64,000 nucleotides of DNA from Phycisphaerae bacterium (GCA_012744475.1 JAAYBV010000055.1:1-64000); one strand, 5' to 3'. Counted from the first letter of the stretch, positions 1 to 8,183 are shown. Made by a program: numbers and translations. Notes: generated from the letters alone by a model not told the origin.

Positions 1-39
1 ATGGTAAGATGGTTGTACGACATCGCGGGCACTCCGTAG
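1..39 (+). CDS. possible 3' end of an upstream gene
   Basis: Reading from base 1, the frame ends in TAG at 37-39, just before the first ParB-like gene. Only 12 codons are visible, so no family can be named. It may be the C-terminus of another member of the operon that starts outside the window, or chance. The very short spacing to the next start (10 bases) suits an operon that continues upstream. Confidence 0.25.
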   Translation: MVRWLYDIAGTP

Positions 40-49
40 TCTGAAGTCG

Positions 50-1009
50 TTGAACAACTCCAAGCTACCGGATGCCGCTCGCGATGTCTCTTCTATATCC
101 GTGTTGCGCTTACCATGTGAATTCGCCGGGAGCAGTTACGACGGGGAGACAGGCCCCAGTTTCAGCGACTTGAGACAGTCAATCCTCACGAATGGCGGGA
201 TAATCCATCCAATCATCGTCAATAAAGACGCTGCAGGGCAATTGGTCGTAATCGAAGGGAATACCAGAACTCTGATATACCGGGAGTTCGACCGTTTGAG
301 ACAGAAAGGCACATGGGATACGATACCAGCGCTCCTATACGAGAATATGGGGGCCGAGACAATCGAATCTATTAGACTGCAAGCTCATCTGGTTGGAGCA
401 CGACCGTGGGATCCCTACTCGAAGGCCAAATACCTTGACTATCTGAGGAACATCCAGCATTTGACATTCGCTCAGATAATTGACTTCTGCGGCGGAAATA
501 GAAGAGAGGTCGAGAACTACATCCAAGCGTACCAGGACATGGAGGGATACTACAGACCGCTGCTCGATAGCGATCAAGACTTCGACCATACTCGTTTCAG
601 CGCATTCGTCGAACTCCAGGCTGGAAGGATCACGGATGCCCTCTTGAGTCATGACTACACAAAGGCCGATTTTGCCAAATGGGTTCACGATCGCAGGTTG
701 CATCCCCTGAACACGGTCCGTCATATCCCGCGGATTCTACAGAATGCGAGAAGTCATGAGGTCTTTCTGAAAGAGGGCGCGCAAGAGGCAATGAGAGTCC
801 TTGATGTGCCGAGCGTAGGTGTCCCGCTTGCTGAGGCTACACTGGAACAGCTCGCACGAGCGCTCTGTAGGAGAATCACGTCGCTTGAATACGGGGACAT
901 GCTGCGACTGAGAGGCGAGACTGGCAGTGAAGAGAAGGATGTATTGTTCGACGCGAAGGACGCGATTGTGGGACTCTGCGAGGACATTGCATCCTCATCG
1001 AACACATGA
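50..1009 (+). CDS. ParB/Srx-fold (ParB N-terminal domain) protein 1
   Basis: A 319-residue protein with a ParB-type N-terminal domain at roughly residues 15-110. The diagnostic loop IEGNTR lies at residues 68-73, after a segment (DLRQSILTNG, HPIIV) typical of the ParB/Srx fold. The family binds and hydrolyses nucleotides (CTP in ParB; ATP or nuclease activity in relatives) and often acts on DNA. A predicted helix-turn-helix-like stretch (LTFAQIIDFCGGNRREV) follows at about 145-165, as in KorB/Spo0J-type proteins. No ParA gene or parS-like site is visible, so a partition role is unlikely. The start is a TTG at 50 with no clear ribosome binding site; CTG at 41 is an alternative. The stop overlaps the next start as ATGA. 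Local base use is less GC-rich than downstream genes. Family call is firm, function inferred. Confidence 0.75.
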   Translation: MNNSKLPDAARDVSSISVLRLPCEFAGSSYDGETGPSFSDLRQSILTNGGIIHPIIVNKDAAGQLVVIEGNTRTLIYREFDRLRQKGTWDTIPALLYENMGAETIESIRLQAHLVGARPWDPYSKAKYLDYLRNIQHLTFAQIIDFCGGNRREVENYIQAYQDMEGYYRPLLDSDQDFDHTRFSAFVELQAGRITDALLSHDYTKADFAKWVHDRRLHPLNTVRHIPRILQNARSHEVFLKEGAQEAMRVLDVPSVGVPLAEATLEQLARALCRRITSLEYGDMLRLRGETGSEEKDVLFDAKDAIVGLCEDIASSSNT

Positions 1010-1476
1010 CAATGAGTGAATCCAACTCACATCTCCAACTCGTTAGACAACTCATCGACTGGATATCAGACTCGTTCTTGGGGCAAGACTCCGGCCATAT
1101 CTTCGCTGATCTTCCTGGTTCGACAGGGCGAAATAGGCCACCGACTGTGAACGGGTACGTCCCCGACGTGTATGTTTCGCCAGCTACAAGCCGATGTCTC
1201 GTAATCGGAGAGGCAAAGACCGCCAGGGATCTCGATAGGCTGCACACCAGAAGACAACTCACCGCATTCCTATGCAAGTGCGCCGAGTCAGGCTCCTCGG
1301 TCTTGGTTCTGGCCGTTCCCTGGGATATGGCACCATCTGCGAGGTCTCTCATCCGTGGGCTGCGCGCAGAGGTCAGAGCACACGAGGTTCGCGTGGTTGT
1401 CTTGGATCAGCTTGGCTATAGCGCACCCGATGAAAGGCCAACGGAGGCGACAGATGGCACAACGCATTCGGCTTAA
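1006..1476 (+). CDS. PD-(D/E)XK nuclease-like protein
   Basis: A 156-residue protein with the layout of the PD-(D/E)XK nuclease fold: a helix-rich N-terminus, then VPDVY with D54, a strand ending in E69-A70-K71 (IGEAKT), and a following helix carrying Q84. That D...ExK...Q arrangement is the classic metal-binding core of restriction-endonuclease-like proteins such as VRR-NUC and Holliday-junction-type nucleases. The protein is little longer than the core, so DNA specificity may come from partners. It starts at ATG 1006, overlapping the previous stop by four bases, and its end overlaps the SNF2 gene by 23 bases, so the three are almost certainly co-translated. I read the motif by eye; catalytic competence is inferred. 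Neighbouring ParB and SNF2 genes suggest it is the nuclease effector of a multi-gene system. Confidence 0.6.
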   Translation: MTMSESNSHLQLVRQLIDWISDSFLGQDSGHIFADLPGSTGRNRPPTVNGYVPDVYVSPATSRCLVIGEAKTARDLDRLHTRRQLTAFLCKCAESGSSVLVLAVPWDMAPSARSLIRGLRAEVRAHEVRVVVLDQLGYSAPDERPTEATDGTTHSA

Positions 1477-2929
1477 GAAGGAACCAAGCCTTGAAGCCAA
1501 ATTTGGTGCGTTCTCGTTTCAGGCTGAGGCTGTGCGAGCGGTGCGCGACTTGGAGTACTGCGCGGTGTTCCATGAGCAGGGACTCGGCAAGTCCAAAATA
1601 GCCATCGATCTGATGCTCTATTGGCTTGAGAGGAAGCTTGTCGACACCGTGTTATTTGTTGTCAAGAAGGGCCTTCTGGCCAATTGGGAGAAGGAATTCC
1701 GAACTCATACTCACATGAGGCCAAAGGTACTCTCACAGAATAGGAAAGAGAACTACTATATCTTCAATAGCCCCTCCAGGCTCATACTGACTCACTATGA
1801 AGTGTTGAAGAGTGAGCGAGAACGATTTCAACTCTTTCTGAAGGCGCGCAATGTAGCTGTTATCCTGGACGAATCCACTAGAATCAAGAACCCTTATTCG
1901 GCGTTGACTAGGACCATCTTCGAGTTGGCTCCCCTTTTCAGGCGCCGTGTGATTATGACTGGTACATCGATCGCAAATCGGCCGTATGACATTTGGAGCC
2001 AGATCTGGTTCTTAGATGAGGGCAAAAGCCTCGGGTCAGACTTCAAAGCATTCAAAGAAGAAGCTGACTTGGCTAATGAACTGGCCCACAATGCCGATGC
2101 ACGCTCCCGCTTCGAAACATTCATTGGCAGCCTGTCAGCTAAGATATCGCATTTCACTGTACGAAAGACAAAAGAGACTGGAACCATTGTGCTACCCAGG
2201 AAGGAAATCCACTCCGTGCTGACTGACTGGGAAAGGAGACAATATGATCTTTACCACCAAATTCAGAGTGATATGCGCGCAGTAGTCATCAAGGATGGTC
2301 TTCCCACCGAAGATAATTCCGAGGAGATGCTCAAGCGATTGCTTCGCTTGGTGCAGATTGCATCAAATCCTCGTCTGGTCGACGAGAGCTACGATTCTCA
2401 ACCAGGGAAGTTGATCTTTCTGAAGGACATACTGGACCGTATTGTCCAGAGTCGAGAGAAATGTATCGTCTGGAGTACATTTACCGGCAACATCGACTGG
2501 CTTGCACAGGAACTGTCCGCCTACGGCGTGCGCAAAGTCCATGGGAGCCTGACGTTCGCCGAACGAAACAGGGCCATAGAGAGGTTCGTGTCAGACCCAG
2601 ACATCGCCATCCTGTTTGCGACGCCCGGGGCGGCGAAAGAAGGGCTAACTCTTACAGTAGCGAATCACGTGATCTTCTTCGACCGAAGCTTCAGCCTGGA
2701 CGATTACCTTCAAGCGCAGGACCGCATTCATAGAATATCTCAATCTAAGATCTGCCATGTATACAATCTGATCATGAGAGAATCCGTTGATGAGTGGATT
2801 GAGTTGCTTCTCCATGCGAAGTCGCTTGCGGCCCGGCTTGCTCAAGGAGACATATCACTGGACTACTATCAGGCACAAATGTCTTACGACTTTGGAACAA
2901 TCGTTCGAGGAATCCTCGGCGTGAAGTAG
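1454..2929 (+). CDS. SNF2-family helicase/translocase
   Basis: A 491-residue superfamily 2 (SNF2-like) ATPase. Motif I is EQGLGKS at residues 41-47, motif II is DEST at 139-142, motif III is MTGTS at 168-172, and the C-terminal RecA-like lobe carries IVWSTF, VHGS, ATPGAAKEGL and the motif VI QAQDRIHRISQ, very close to the SNF2 consensus. Such proteins translocate on double-stranded DNA without strand separation and occur in defence systems such as Zorya, Dpd and DISARM. The start is set at ATG 1454 because GGAGG at 1443-1447 lies six bases upstream; an earlier in-frame start at 1355 would add 33 residues without helicase similarity. There is no extra DNA-binding or nuclease domain, so it is a minimal motor. 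It overlaps the nuclease-like gene and is followed 26 bases later by the second ParB-like gene. Confidence 0.88.
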   Translation: MAQRIRLKKEPSLEAKFGAFSFQAEAVRAVRDLEYCAVFHEQGLGKSKIAIDLMLYWLERKLVDTVLFVVKKGLLANWEKEFRTHTHMRPKVLSQNRKENYYIFNSPSRLILTHYEVLKSERERFQLFLKARNVAVILDESTRIKNPYSALTRTIFELAPLFRRRVIMTGTSIANRPYDIWSQIWFLDEGKSLGSDFKAFKEEADLANELAHNADARSRFETFIGSLSAKISHFTVRKTKETGTIVLPRKEIHSVLTDWERRQYDLYHQIQSDMRAVVIKDGLPTEDNSEEMLKRLLRLVQIASNPRLVDESYDSQPGKLIFLKDILDRIVQSREKCIVWSTFTGNIDWLAQELSAYGVRKVHGSLTFAERNRAIERFVSDPDIAILFATPGAAKEGLTLTVANHVIFFDRSFSLDDYLQAQDRIHRISQSKICHVYNLIMRESVDEWIELLLHAKSLAARLAQGDISLDYYQAQMSYDFGTIVRGILGVK

Positions 2930-2955
2930 TCCAGATGAATCTTTAGGAACGACGC

Positions 2956-3957
2956 ATGAAGCCCGAAATCATTGCCAAGAGTTCTCTGACACTCGGGGGC
3001 AAGGAAATCCCTGTGATTGTCTGCCTTATCGCTCAGACAGAACTTAAGTTCTACGCTGAGAACCCGCGAATTTACTCAATCGTTGCAGCCGATGGCAAGA
3101 CGCCATCTCAGCTTGAGATTCAGCGCCGTTTGAGCAAGATGGACCACGTGAAACAACTAATGCAGTCTATCAAAGCCAATGGGGGCCTCCTTGATCCACT
3201 CATAGTCAGGGATGGCGACTATGTCGTACTGGAGGGAAATAGTCGCCTAGCCGCCTACAGGCTCTTGGCTGAGGCGGACGCTATAAGATGGGGGCACGCG
3301 AAATGCTACGTCTTGCCGGCAGACATTAGTGAGTCACTTGTCTTCGCGCTGCTTGGAGAGTACCATATCATTGGCAGAAAGGACTGGGCCCCCTACGAAC
3401 AGGCAGGGTATCTTTACAGGCGCAACAGACAATACGGCGCAACTCCTGAAGAGATGGCGAAGGAAATGGGGATCGGCCTGCGAACGGTTAGGAGTCTGAT
3501 TGATGTGTATTCCTTCATGCTCGAACACCGAGATAGCGATATTCAGCATTGGAGTTACTACGACGAGTATGTTAAATCAAGAAAGATAGCGAGGCGGCGT
3601 AATGAACACCCGGAGTTCGATAGAGTATTCGTACAGAAGGTCAAATCGGGTCAGATACCTAAGGCAGTCGATGTTCGCGACAAGGTTGTCAAGATTGCGG
3701 AGGCCGGTGGCAAAGCACTGACCAAGTTTCTTCTGGGGGAAAAGTCTCTTGAGGAAGCATACGAAGCTGCCCGGTCGCGTGGTGTGGACAACGCCCTATA
3801 CAAGCACATGGTGCGGTTTCGCAAGGAGATAGGCGATCCGGATACAAGACAAGAACTCAAGAGAATGCCGAAGGTCCAACTCGACAAGTGCAGATATGAG
3901 TTGGGCAAGATAAAGAATGCCATTGAAAGGCTTCTGAAGGACAATATCATTGGATGA
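2956..3957 (+). CDS. ParB/Srx-fold (ParB N-terminal domain) protein 2
   Basis: A 333-residue protein with a second, divergent ParB-type domain. The loop LEGNSR is at residues 92-97, preceded by VKQLMQSIKANGG and PLIVRDGDYV, the usual ParB box I layout. A helix-turn-helix follows at about 162-184 (TPEEMAKEMGIGLRTVRSLI), as in KorB/Spo0J middle domains. The first 60 residues contain an additional strand-rich region absent from protein 1, and the last ~60 residues are basic and helical. The two ParB-like proteins share fold but little obvious sequence, so they are probably not a recent duplication. ATG 2956 has a weak AGGA upstream. The stop overlaps the start of the next small gene (ATGA at 3954-3957). 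With no ParA partner, a sensor or DNA-binding role within the operon is more likely than partition. Confidence 0.75.
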   Translation: MKPEIIAKSSLTLGGKEIPVIVCLIAQTELKFYAENPRIYSIVAADGKTPSQLEIQRRLSKMDHVKQLMQSIKANGGLLDPLIVRDGDYVVLEGNSRLAAYRLLAEADAIRWGHAKCYVLPADISESLVFALLGEYHIIGRKDWAPYEQAGYLYRRNRQYGATPEEMAKEMGIGLRTVRSLIDVYSFMLEHRDSDIQHWSYYDEYVKSRKIARRRNEHPEFDRVFVQKVKSGQIPKAVDVRDKVVKIAEAGGKALTKFLLGEKSLEEAYEAARSRGVDNALYKHMVRFRKEIGDPDTRQELKRMPKVQLDKCRYELGKIKNAIERLLKDNIIG

Positions 3958-4079
3958 AAGACGTAGGTATCATGCCCTCTGGCAGTGTGGCACCAAGGAT
4001 CAAGAACTGCCTGGGATACATTTGCCCTGCCATGGTCGAGAGGTACCCGCGAACTGAGACGGAGAGCCTGTCTACATGA
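3954..4079 (+). CDS. 41-residue micro-gene bridging ParB2 and the radical SAM gene
   Basis: A 41-codon frame that starts at ATG 3954, overlapping the ParB2 stop as ATGA, and stops at TGA 4077-4079, overlapping the radical SAM start as ATGA. It thus fills the whole gap between its neighbours with a four-base coupling at each end. That is hard to explain unless the frame is translated. The peptide has two cysteines (residues 19 and 24, in NCLGYICP) and an acidic/threonine-rich tail; I recognise no family. It could be a small accessory subunit, or its translation may only deliver ribosomes to the radical SAM start. Conservation across related operons would decide. An internal ATG at 3972 gives a shorter version. 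Confidence 0.55.
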   Translation: MKDVGIMPSGSVAPRIKNCLGYICPAMVERYPRTETESLST

Positions 4080-5452
4080 GCAACGTGCTATTGGTTGAGC
4101 CCAACTACAGGTCCAAGTTTCCACCGCTCGGTTTGTTGCGTATCGCGTCGTACCACAAAGCATGTGGTGACACAGTCACGTTCTCCCGTGGCTGTGACCC
4201 CACATTGAGAAGCCTGAAATGGCATAAGGTCTACGTCTCTTCTCTCTTCACATATGAACTCCCGCGAACTGTTCGGACGATCAAGTACTATCGTCCGTCG
4301 GTGGAGATGGACGAAGACATCGTGGTCGGGGGCGTCGGTGCCACGCTGATGCCGGGCTACATACGCCAGAACGCGGCGTGCCGCATCATCACTGGACCGC
4401 TGACCCGAGCCAGAACGCTCGACTCCGAACCTCGGCCAATCGCCAAGTACCTTCCTGATTACAGCATTATTGATGACGACAGGTGGACATACCAGCCCCG
4501 AGAGTCGTACTTTTGCAGGGTCACGACCGGATGTATTCGGCGTTGCGGATTCTGCGCAGTGCCCGTCCTTGAACCCAAGTTCTCGTACCTTCAGCCTCTT
4601 CGTAAGCAAGTACAAGAGGTTGATAGGGCCTTCGGGGAACGCCAGAACCTTGTGTTATTGGACAACAACATCCTCGCGTGCGAGAACCTCCCTAAGATAG
4701 TGGCGGACATCAACCGCTCGGGGTTCGAGCATGGCGCGCACCGAAACGCCCGGCGGCGCACCGTAGACTTCAACCAAGGCATCGACGCACGCTTGATTAC
4801 CAAGCACGTCGCCGCCCTTCTCTCGACGGTCAGTCTCTTCCCCGTTCGGCTGGCCCTCGACCATACTGCCGTCGAGAACGCTTACGTGAGAGCCGTTCGC
4901 CTGATGGCCGACTTTGGTTTTCGCACCTTCACCACTTATATCATGTTCAACTACTCGGATGACCCCACTGACTTCTATCATCGCATGAAGCTCAACGTGC
5001 TGCTGTCAAATGAGCTGGGTATACGCATATCCGGCTTTCCTATGAAGTACGTCCCAATACACGATATTACGCGTCGCCATGTGAGTGCTGCCTGGAAGTG
5101 GCGCTACTTGCGAGGGATGCAATGCATATTGCTCGCCACCCACGGCCTAGTTAGCCCTCGTCTTGAGTTCTTTGACGGAGCCTTCGGTGCCACTGACGGA
5201 GAATTCCTCGAAATACTCAGCATGCCAGACAGATACATCATCCAGCGTACAAAATACCGTGAAAGCGGCGCTGCGGCCGACTGGCGCAGATCGTTCCGCA
5301 GATTGTCCGCAAGCTCTCGCGCCGAATTCCTTGAGGTTCTGGCCGTTGTCAATAGGAGCAGGGACAAGAAGACGACGATCAAACAGCATCGCCGGTTCTC
5401 AAGCCTTCTCGAACACTACTACCCCGGTGGCAAACCTGTTCCCTGCGAGTAA
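4076..5452 (+). CDS. radical SAM protein with cobalamin-binding-like N-terminal domain
   Basis: A 458-residue enzyme. Residues 1-105 look like a Rossmann-type B12-binding domain (LLVEPNYRSKFPPLGLLRIASYH), but without the DxHxxG motif that supplies a cobalt ligand, so cobalamin may bind base-off/His-off or not at all. The radical SAM core begins at about residue 145 with C153-x3-C157-x2-C160 (CIRRCGFC), the 4Fe-4S site. Later strands include LVLLDNNI and VDFNQGIDARL, the latter like substrate-side strands of the barrel. Members use S-adenosylmethionine to make radicals for methylation, thiolation or other modifications of RNA, protein or small molecules. The start ATG overlaps the 41-codon frame upstream. 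No terminator is obvious after the stop. As the last gene of a ParB/nuclease/SNF2 operon it may modify nucleic acid or a partner protein; that is inference. Confidence 0.85.
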   Translation: MSNVLLVEPNYRSKFPPLGLLRIASYHKACGDTVTFSRGCDPTLRSLKWHKVYVSSLFTYELPRTVRTIKYYRPSVEMDEDIVVGGVGATLMPGYIRQNAACRIITGPLTRARTLDSEPRPIAKYLPDYSIIDDDRWTYQPRESYFCRVTTGCIRRCGFCAVPVLEPKFSYLQPLRKQVQEVDRAFGERQNLVLLDNNILACENLPKIVADINRSGFEHGAHRNARRRTVDFNQGIDARLITKHVAALLSTVSLFPVRLALDHTAVENAYVRAVRLMADFGFRTFTTYIMFNYSDDPTDFYHRMKLNVLLSNELGIRISGFPMKYVPIHDITRRHVSAAWKWRYLRGMQCILLATHGLVSPRLEFFDGAFGATDGEFLEILSMPDRYIIQRTKYRESGAAADWRRSFRRLSASSRAEFLEVLAVVNRSRDKKTTIKQHRRFSSLLEHYYPGGKPVPCE

Positions 5453-5609
5453 TGACAGGAGACCTCGAAGGTCGGCTCTCGTGTTGCGATTTGGCAAAAT
5501 GGGGGGGCGTGGCTGCCGCTACGTGGGAGCGTAGATCGGTAGAAGCGTAGATGCGTTGTGCCTGCGGTCTACAGCCTACGGCCTCCGGCCTGCGGGCGGG
5601 CCGGGTGCG

Positions 5610-8171
5610 CTACCTGCGAATCGCAGGCAGCGGTTGCGGGGACGGGGGCGGGTGGAGGGCGGAGCACATCAGGATGGCGGAGGCGGTGCCGTCCATGGTG
5701 GGCTCGTTGGTGCTGTAGTCGGCGAGGTCGTCGTGGTAGACGGCGCGCGGGTCCTGGAACTCGGCCAGCGGATCGGGCTCGGTGATGCCGACACCCTTGA
5801 GAGATCGGAAGATGCGTTCGTAGACCGGGCCGTCCACCAGGCCGCCACGCAGGGTCCGGCCGGTCAGCCGCGTGGTCATCAGGTGCACGTTCTGCGGCGA
5901 CACGACGCCGGCGCCCATGAATTGCGCGACGCCCCAGGGATTGCGGCCCAGCAGCCAGTCGCGATGCCTTGCGGCGAATTCGCGATAGCGTCCATCGCCG
6001 GCCATCCGCTTGTAGAGCTCGCACTGGGTCACCAGGGCTACCACGAGGTTGTTCGAGCACCAGATGAACGGAACGCCGATGCCGAACGGGTTCTGCTCGC
6101 TCGCGATGCGGCAGCGTTCGATCCCCTCGCGATACCAGCCTTCGAGCAGCTTTTGGAACTCGGCGTCCACGACGCCGTGCAGGCGGAAATGGCCGGCGTT
6201 GAAGAACGGGTAGAACTGGTAGTGGCCGGTCTGCTCGCGGCCCATCCACGATTCCGAGCCAGCCAGGTGCGCGTAACGTTTGGCGTCGTCGAGGTAGCGC
6301 GAGTCGCCCGTCGCCCGAAACAGCTCGGCAGCGCCCCACTCCATGTCGTCGGCCCAAGTGGTCTCGGCGTAGCGATAGGGCGCGCCATAGGAGTTGCCCT
6401 GCTGAACGCCTTCGCGGTCGCGACCGAGGCGGTAGACCTCCTCGCCTGCGGTCAGGCACCGTCGCGCGAACGCGGCCTCGTTCGGATCGTCCTTCCAGAC
6501 CTGGAAGGCCAGGGCCATCGCGGCGGCGTAGCGTCCGGCGAGGTTGGCCAGGCCCGTCGATTCGCTCGCGTAGCGTCCGAGTCCCTGCGGCCGTCCGTCG
6601 GCGGCATACACTACGCGGGGCCCGCCCTTGCCCCATCCGTAGTCGGCGGGATCATCGGGCGGCAGGCGCCAGCCGCAATGGTCGCGATCGTCCGCCACCT
6701 GATGATACAGCACCTCCGGCGACGGATGCAGCTTGAGCATCCAGTCGAGACCCCAGCGGGCCTCGTCGAGCAGATCGGGCAAGCCGTTGCCGCTGGGGCG
6801 GCCGAGGGCGTCGAACCGGTCGCCGAAGATCGCCGATCGCGGTTGTTCCGCCGCCGCATCGTGCAATTCCCAGGCGAGCAGCATCTGCGCGGTGGCGTTG
6901 CTCGAAGTGAGCAGGTACTTCAGGAGGTCGGCGGCGTCATGCCAGCCGCCGCGAGCGTCGATGGCCGTTCCCGCCGGAAGCGGCCCGTAAGCGGTGCGGC
7001 CGTCGAGCTGGTGACAGTGGGCGTCGAGCCACGGATTGAAGCCGCAACGCTGCTGCCGCATGAATTCCAGCAGCAGATCCGCCAGAGGTTTGAAAACCGC
7101 GTCGTCCACAACAACCGGCTCAGAGGCAGCGCCGCCAAGACGAAGGCGGTATCGCCCCGGCCGTTGCAGTGCGGAGAAGTCCAGTTCCGCCACGTGGCTG
7201 AATTCGCCCCAGTTCATTCCCGCCGCCGGACGCGTGACGCCTTCGAAAACCGACCGGCCCGAGTCCGGTTCGATGACGTCGAATCGCGCCGGGAGCGGCT
7301 CCCGGCCAAGCGCGATGGCGAGCTTCGGGCCTGGCACGGTGTAGCCAACCTGACTGGCGCGAACGTGGCGCGCCACCAGACGGTCGATGCGCTCGAATGC
7401 GTAACCTCTTTCTTTAAGCGCGGCGAGCAACTCGGGCAGACGCGCGTGCATCTTGTCCACACGTTCGGGGCCGGCTCCCACGTGCATCAGCAGCACAAAA
7501 CCGTTGAGTCCGGCCGGGTCTGCCGATTCATGTTGCAGGATGCTGTCGAGGATCGCTTGAGAAGACACGAAGTTGCCGTCCTTCTCGGAGGTATAGTCCG
7601 CCGCCGCGCGCGTGCCGGGCGAGAGGTTGACCAGCGTCAGACCCATCGCGTTTGTCCAGTCGCAGATGTCGCGGTTGTGGTGCTCATAGGCGGGCAGGAA
7701 GAACCGCGTTTGCCGGCGTGTGACGCCAAACCGCTGCAGCTCGCGCAGGTTGGCGTCCAGGTCCGTTTCGAACTCGGCACGTGTCAGCAGCGTGCGTCGT
7801 TCCGGCGTCCAATCGCAGTAGAGCCGGTGCCGGTCGGAATGCGAGCCGACGTAGTGGCCCTCGGCCAGCATCCGGCGGACCAGCGGCGCGAACTCGGCGT
7901 CACGCAGGAAGTCGCCGGTCAGAAAGAACGACGCCTTGGCGTCGTGCAGGGCCAGTGCTTCGAGGATCACTTCGGCCCCTTCGGCAAACTCATGGCCGGT
8001 GAACGCCAAAGCCAACTGCCGCGCGGATTGCGAACCGCGCACGATCGCGCCGTGCTGGTACGTGAACGGGTCGTTGTCCATCGCCTCGCCGGCGGCGGGC
8101 CGCAAGGACGGCCGAACGCATAGCGACAGCCATGCGATCAATACAGCGAGAAGGTATCGCCCTGGACCCAT
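5610..8171 (-). CDS. secreted polysaccharide-deacetylase-like / GH9 fusion
   Basis: An 853-residue exported protein: signal peptide (residues 1-28), a NodB-like polysaccharide deacetylase domain (about 45-270), an Ig-like CelD N-terminal domain (about 275-370, starting VRASQVGY) and a GH9 (alpha/alpha)6 catalytic domain to the C-terminus. GH9 residues visible are the Asp pair region GWHDAADLLKY and the C-terminal NEPTMDGTAS, where the Glu is the general acid. The deacetylase keeps the metal-binding HSDRH at 111-115, but the usual TFDDG motif is replaced by AFTGHEFAEG at 56-65, so the Asp pair is missing. GH9 enzymes are endoglucanases, cellobiohydrolases or exo-glucosaminidases; the deacetylase partner suggests acetylated or amino-sugar glycans. 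It lies 12 bases downstream of the next gene and is probably co-transcribed with it. Confidence 0.85.
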   Translation of the reverse strand: MGPGRYLLAVLIAWLSLCVRPSLRPAAGEAMDNDPFTYQHGAIVRGSQSARQLALAFTGHEFAEGAEVILEALALHDAKASFFLTGDFLRDAEFAPLVRRMLAEGHYVGSHSDRHRLYCDWTPERRTLLTRAEFETDLDANLRELQRFGVTRRQTRFFLPAYEHHNRDICDWTNAMGLTLVNLSPGTRAAADYTSEKDGNFVSSQAILDSILQHESADPAGLNGFVLLMHVGAGPERVDKMHARLPELLAALKERGYAFERIDRLVARHVRASQVGYTVPGPKLAIALGREPLPARFDVIEPDSGRSVFEGVTRPAAGMNWGEFSHVAELDFSALQRPGRYRLRLGGAASEPVVVDDAVFKPLADLLLEFMRQQRCGFNPWLDAHCHQLDGRTAYGPLPAGTAIDARGGWHDAADLLKYLLTSSNATAQMLLAWELHDAAAEQPRSAIFGDRFDALGRPSGNGLPDLLDEARWGLDWMLKLHPSPEVLYHQVADDRDHCGWRLPPDDPADYGWGKGGPRVVYAADGRPQGLGRYASESTGLANLAGRYAAAMALAFQVWKDDPNEAAFARRCLTAGEEVYRLGRDREGVQQGNSYGAPYRYAETTWADDMEWGAAELFRATGDSRYLDDAKRYAHLAGSESWMGREQTGHYQFYPFFNAGHFRLHGVVDAEFQKLLEGWYREGIERCRIASEQNPFGIGVPFIWCSNNLVVALVTQCELYKRMAGDGRYREFAARHRDWLLGRNPWGVAQFMGAGVVSPQNVHLMTTRLTGRTLRGGLVDGPVYERIFRSLKGVGITEPDPLAEFQDPRAVYHDDLADYSTNEPTMDGTASAILMCSALHPPPSPQPLPAIRR

Positions 8172-8183
8172 AGGGATTCCCCA

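Noticed and set aside
50-3957. ParB-like genes as a plasmid partition locus
   Set aside because: There is no ParA ATPase and no cluster of inverted repeats like parS, and the neighbours are a helicase, nuclease and radical SAM enzyme. Plasmid origin is not supported within the window.
5556-8123. Open frame of 855 codons on the + strand antisense to the GH9 fusion
   Set aside because: It is the mirror of a GC-rich gene with G/C third positions, has low-complexity Arg/Val/Ala-rich composition and no family motif, while the opposite strand has clear GH9 and NodB motifs.
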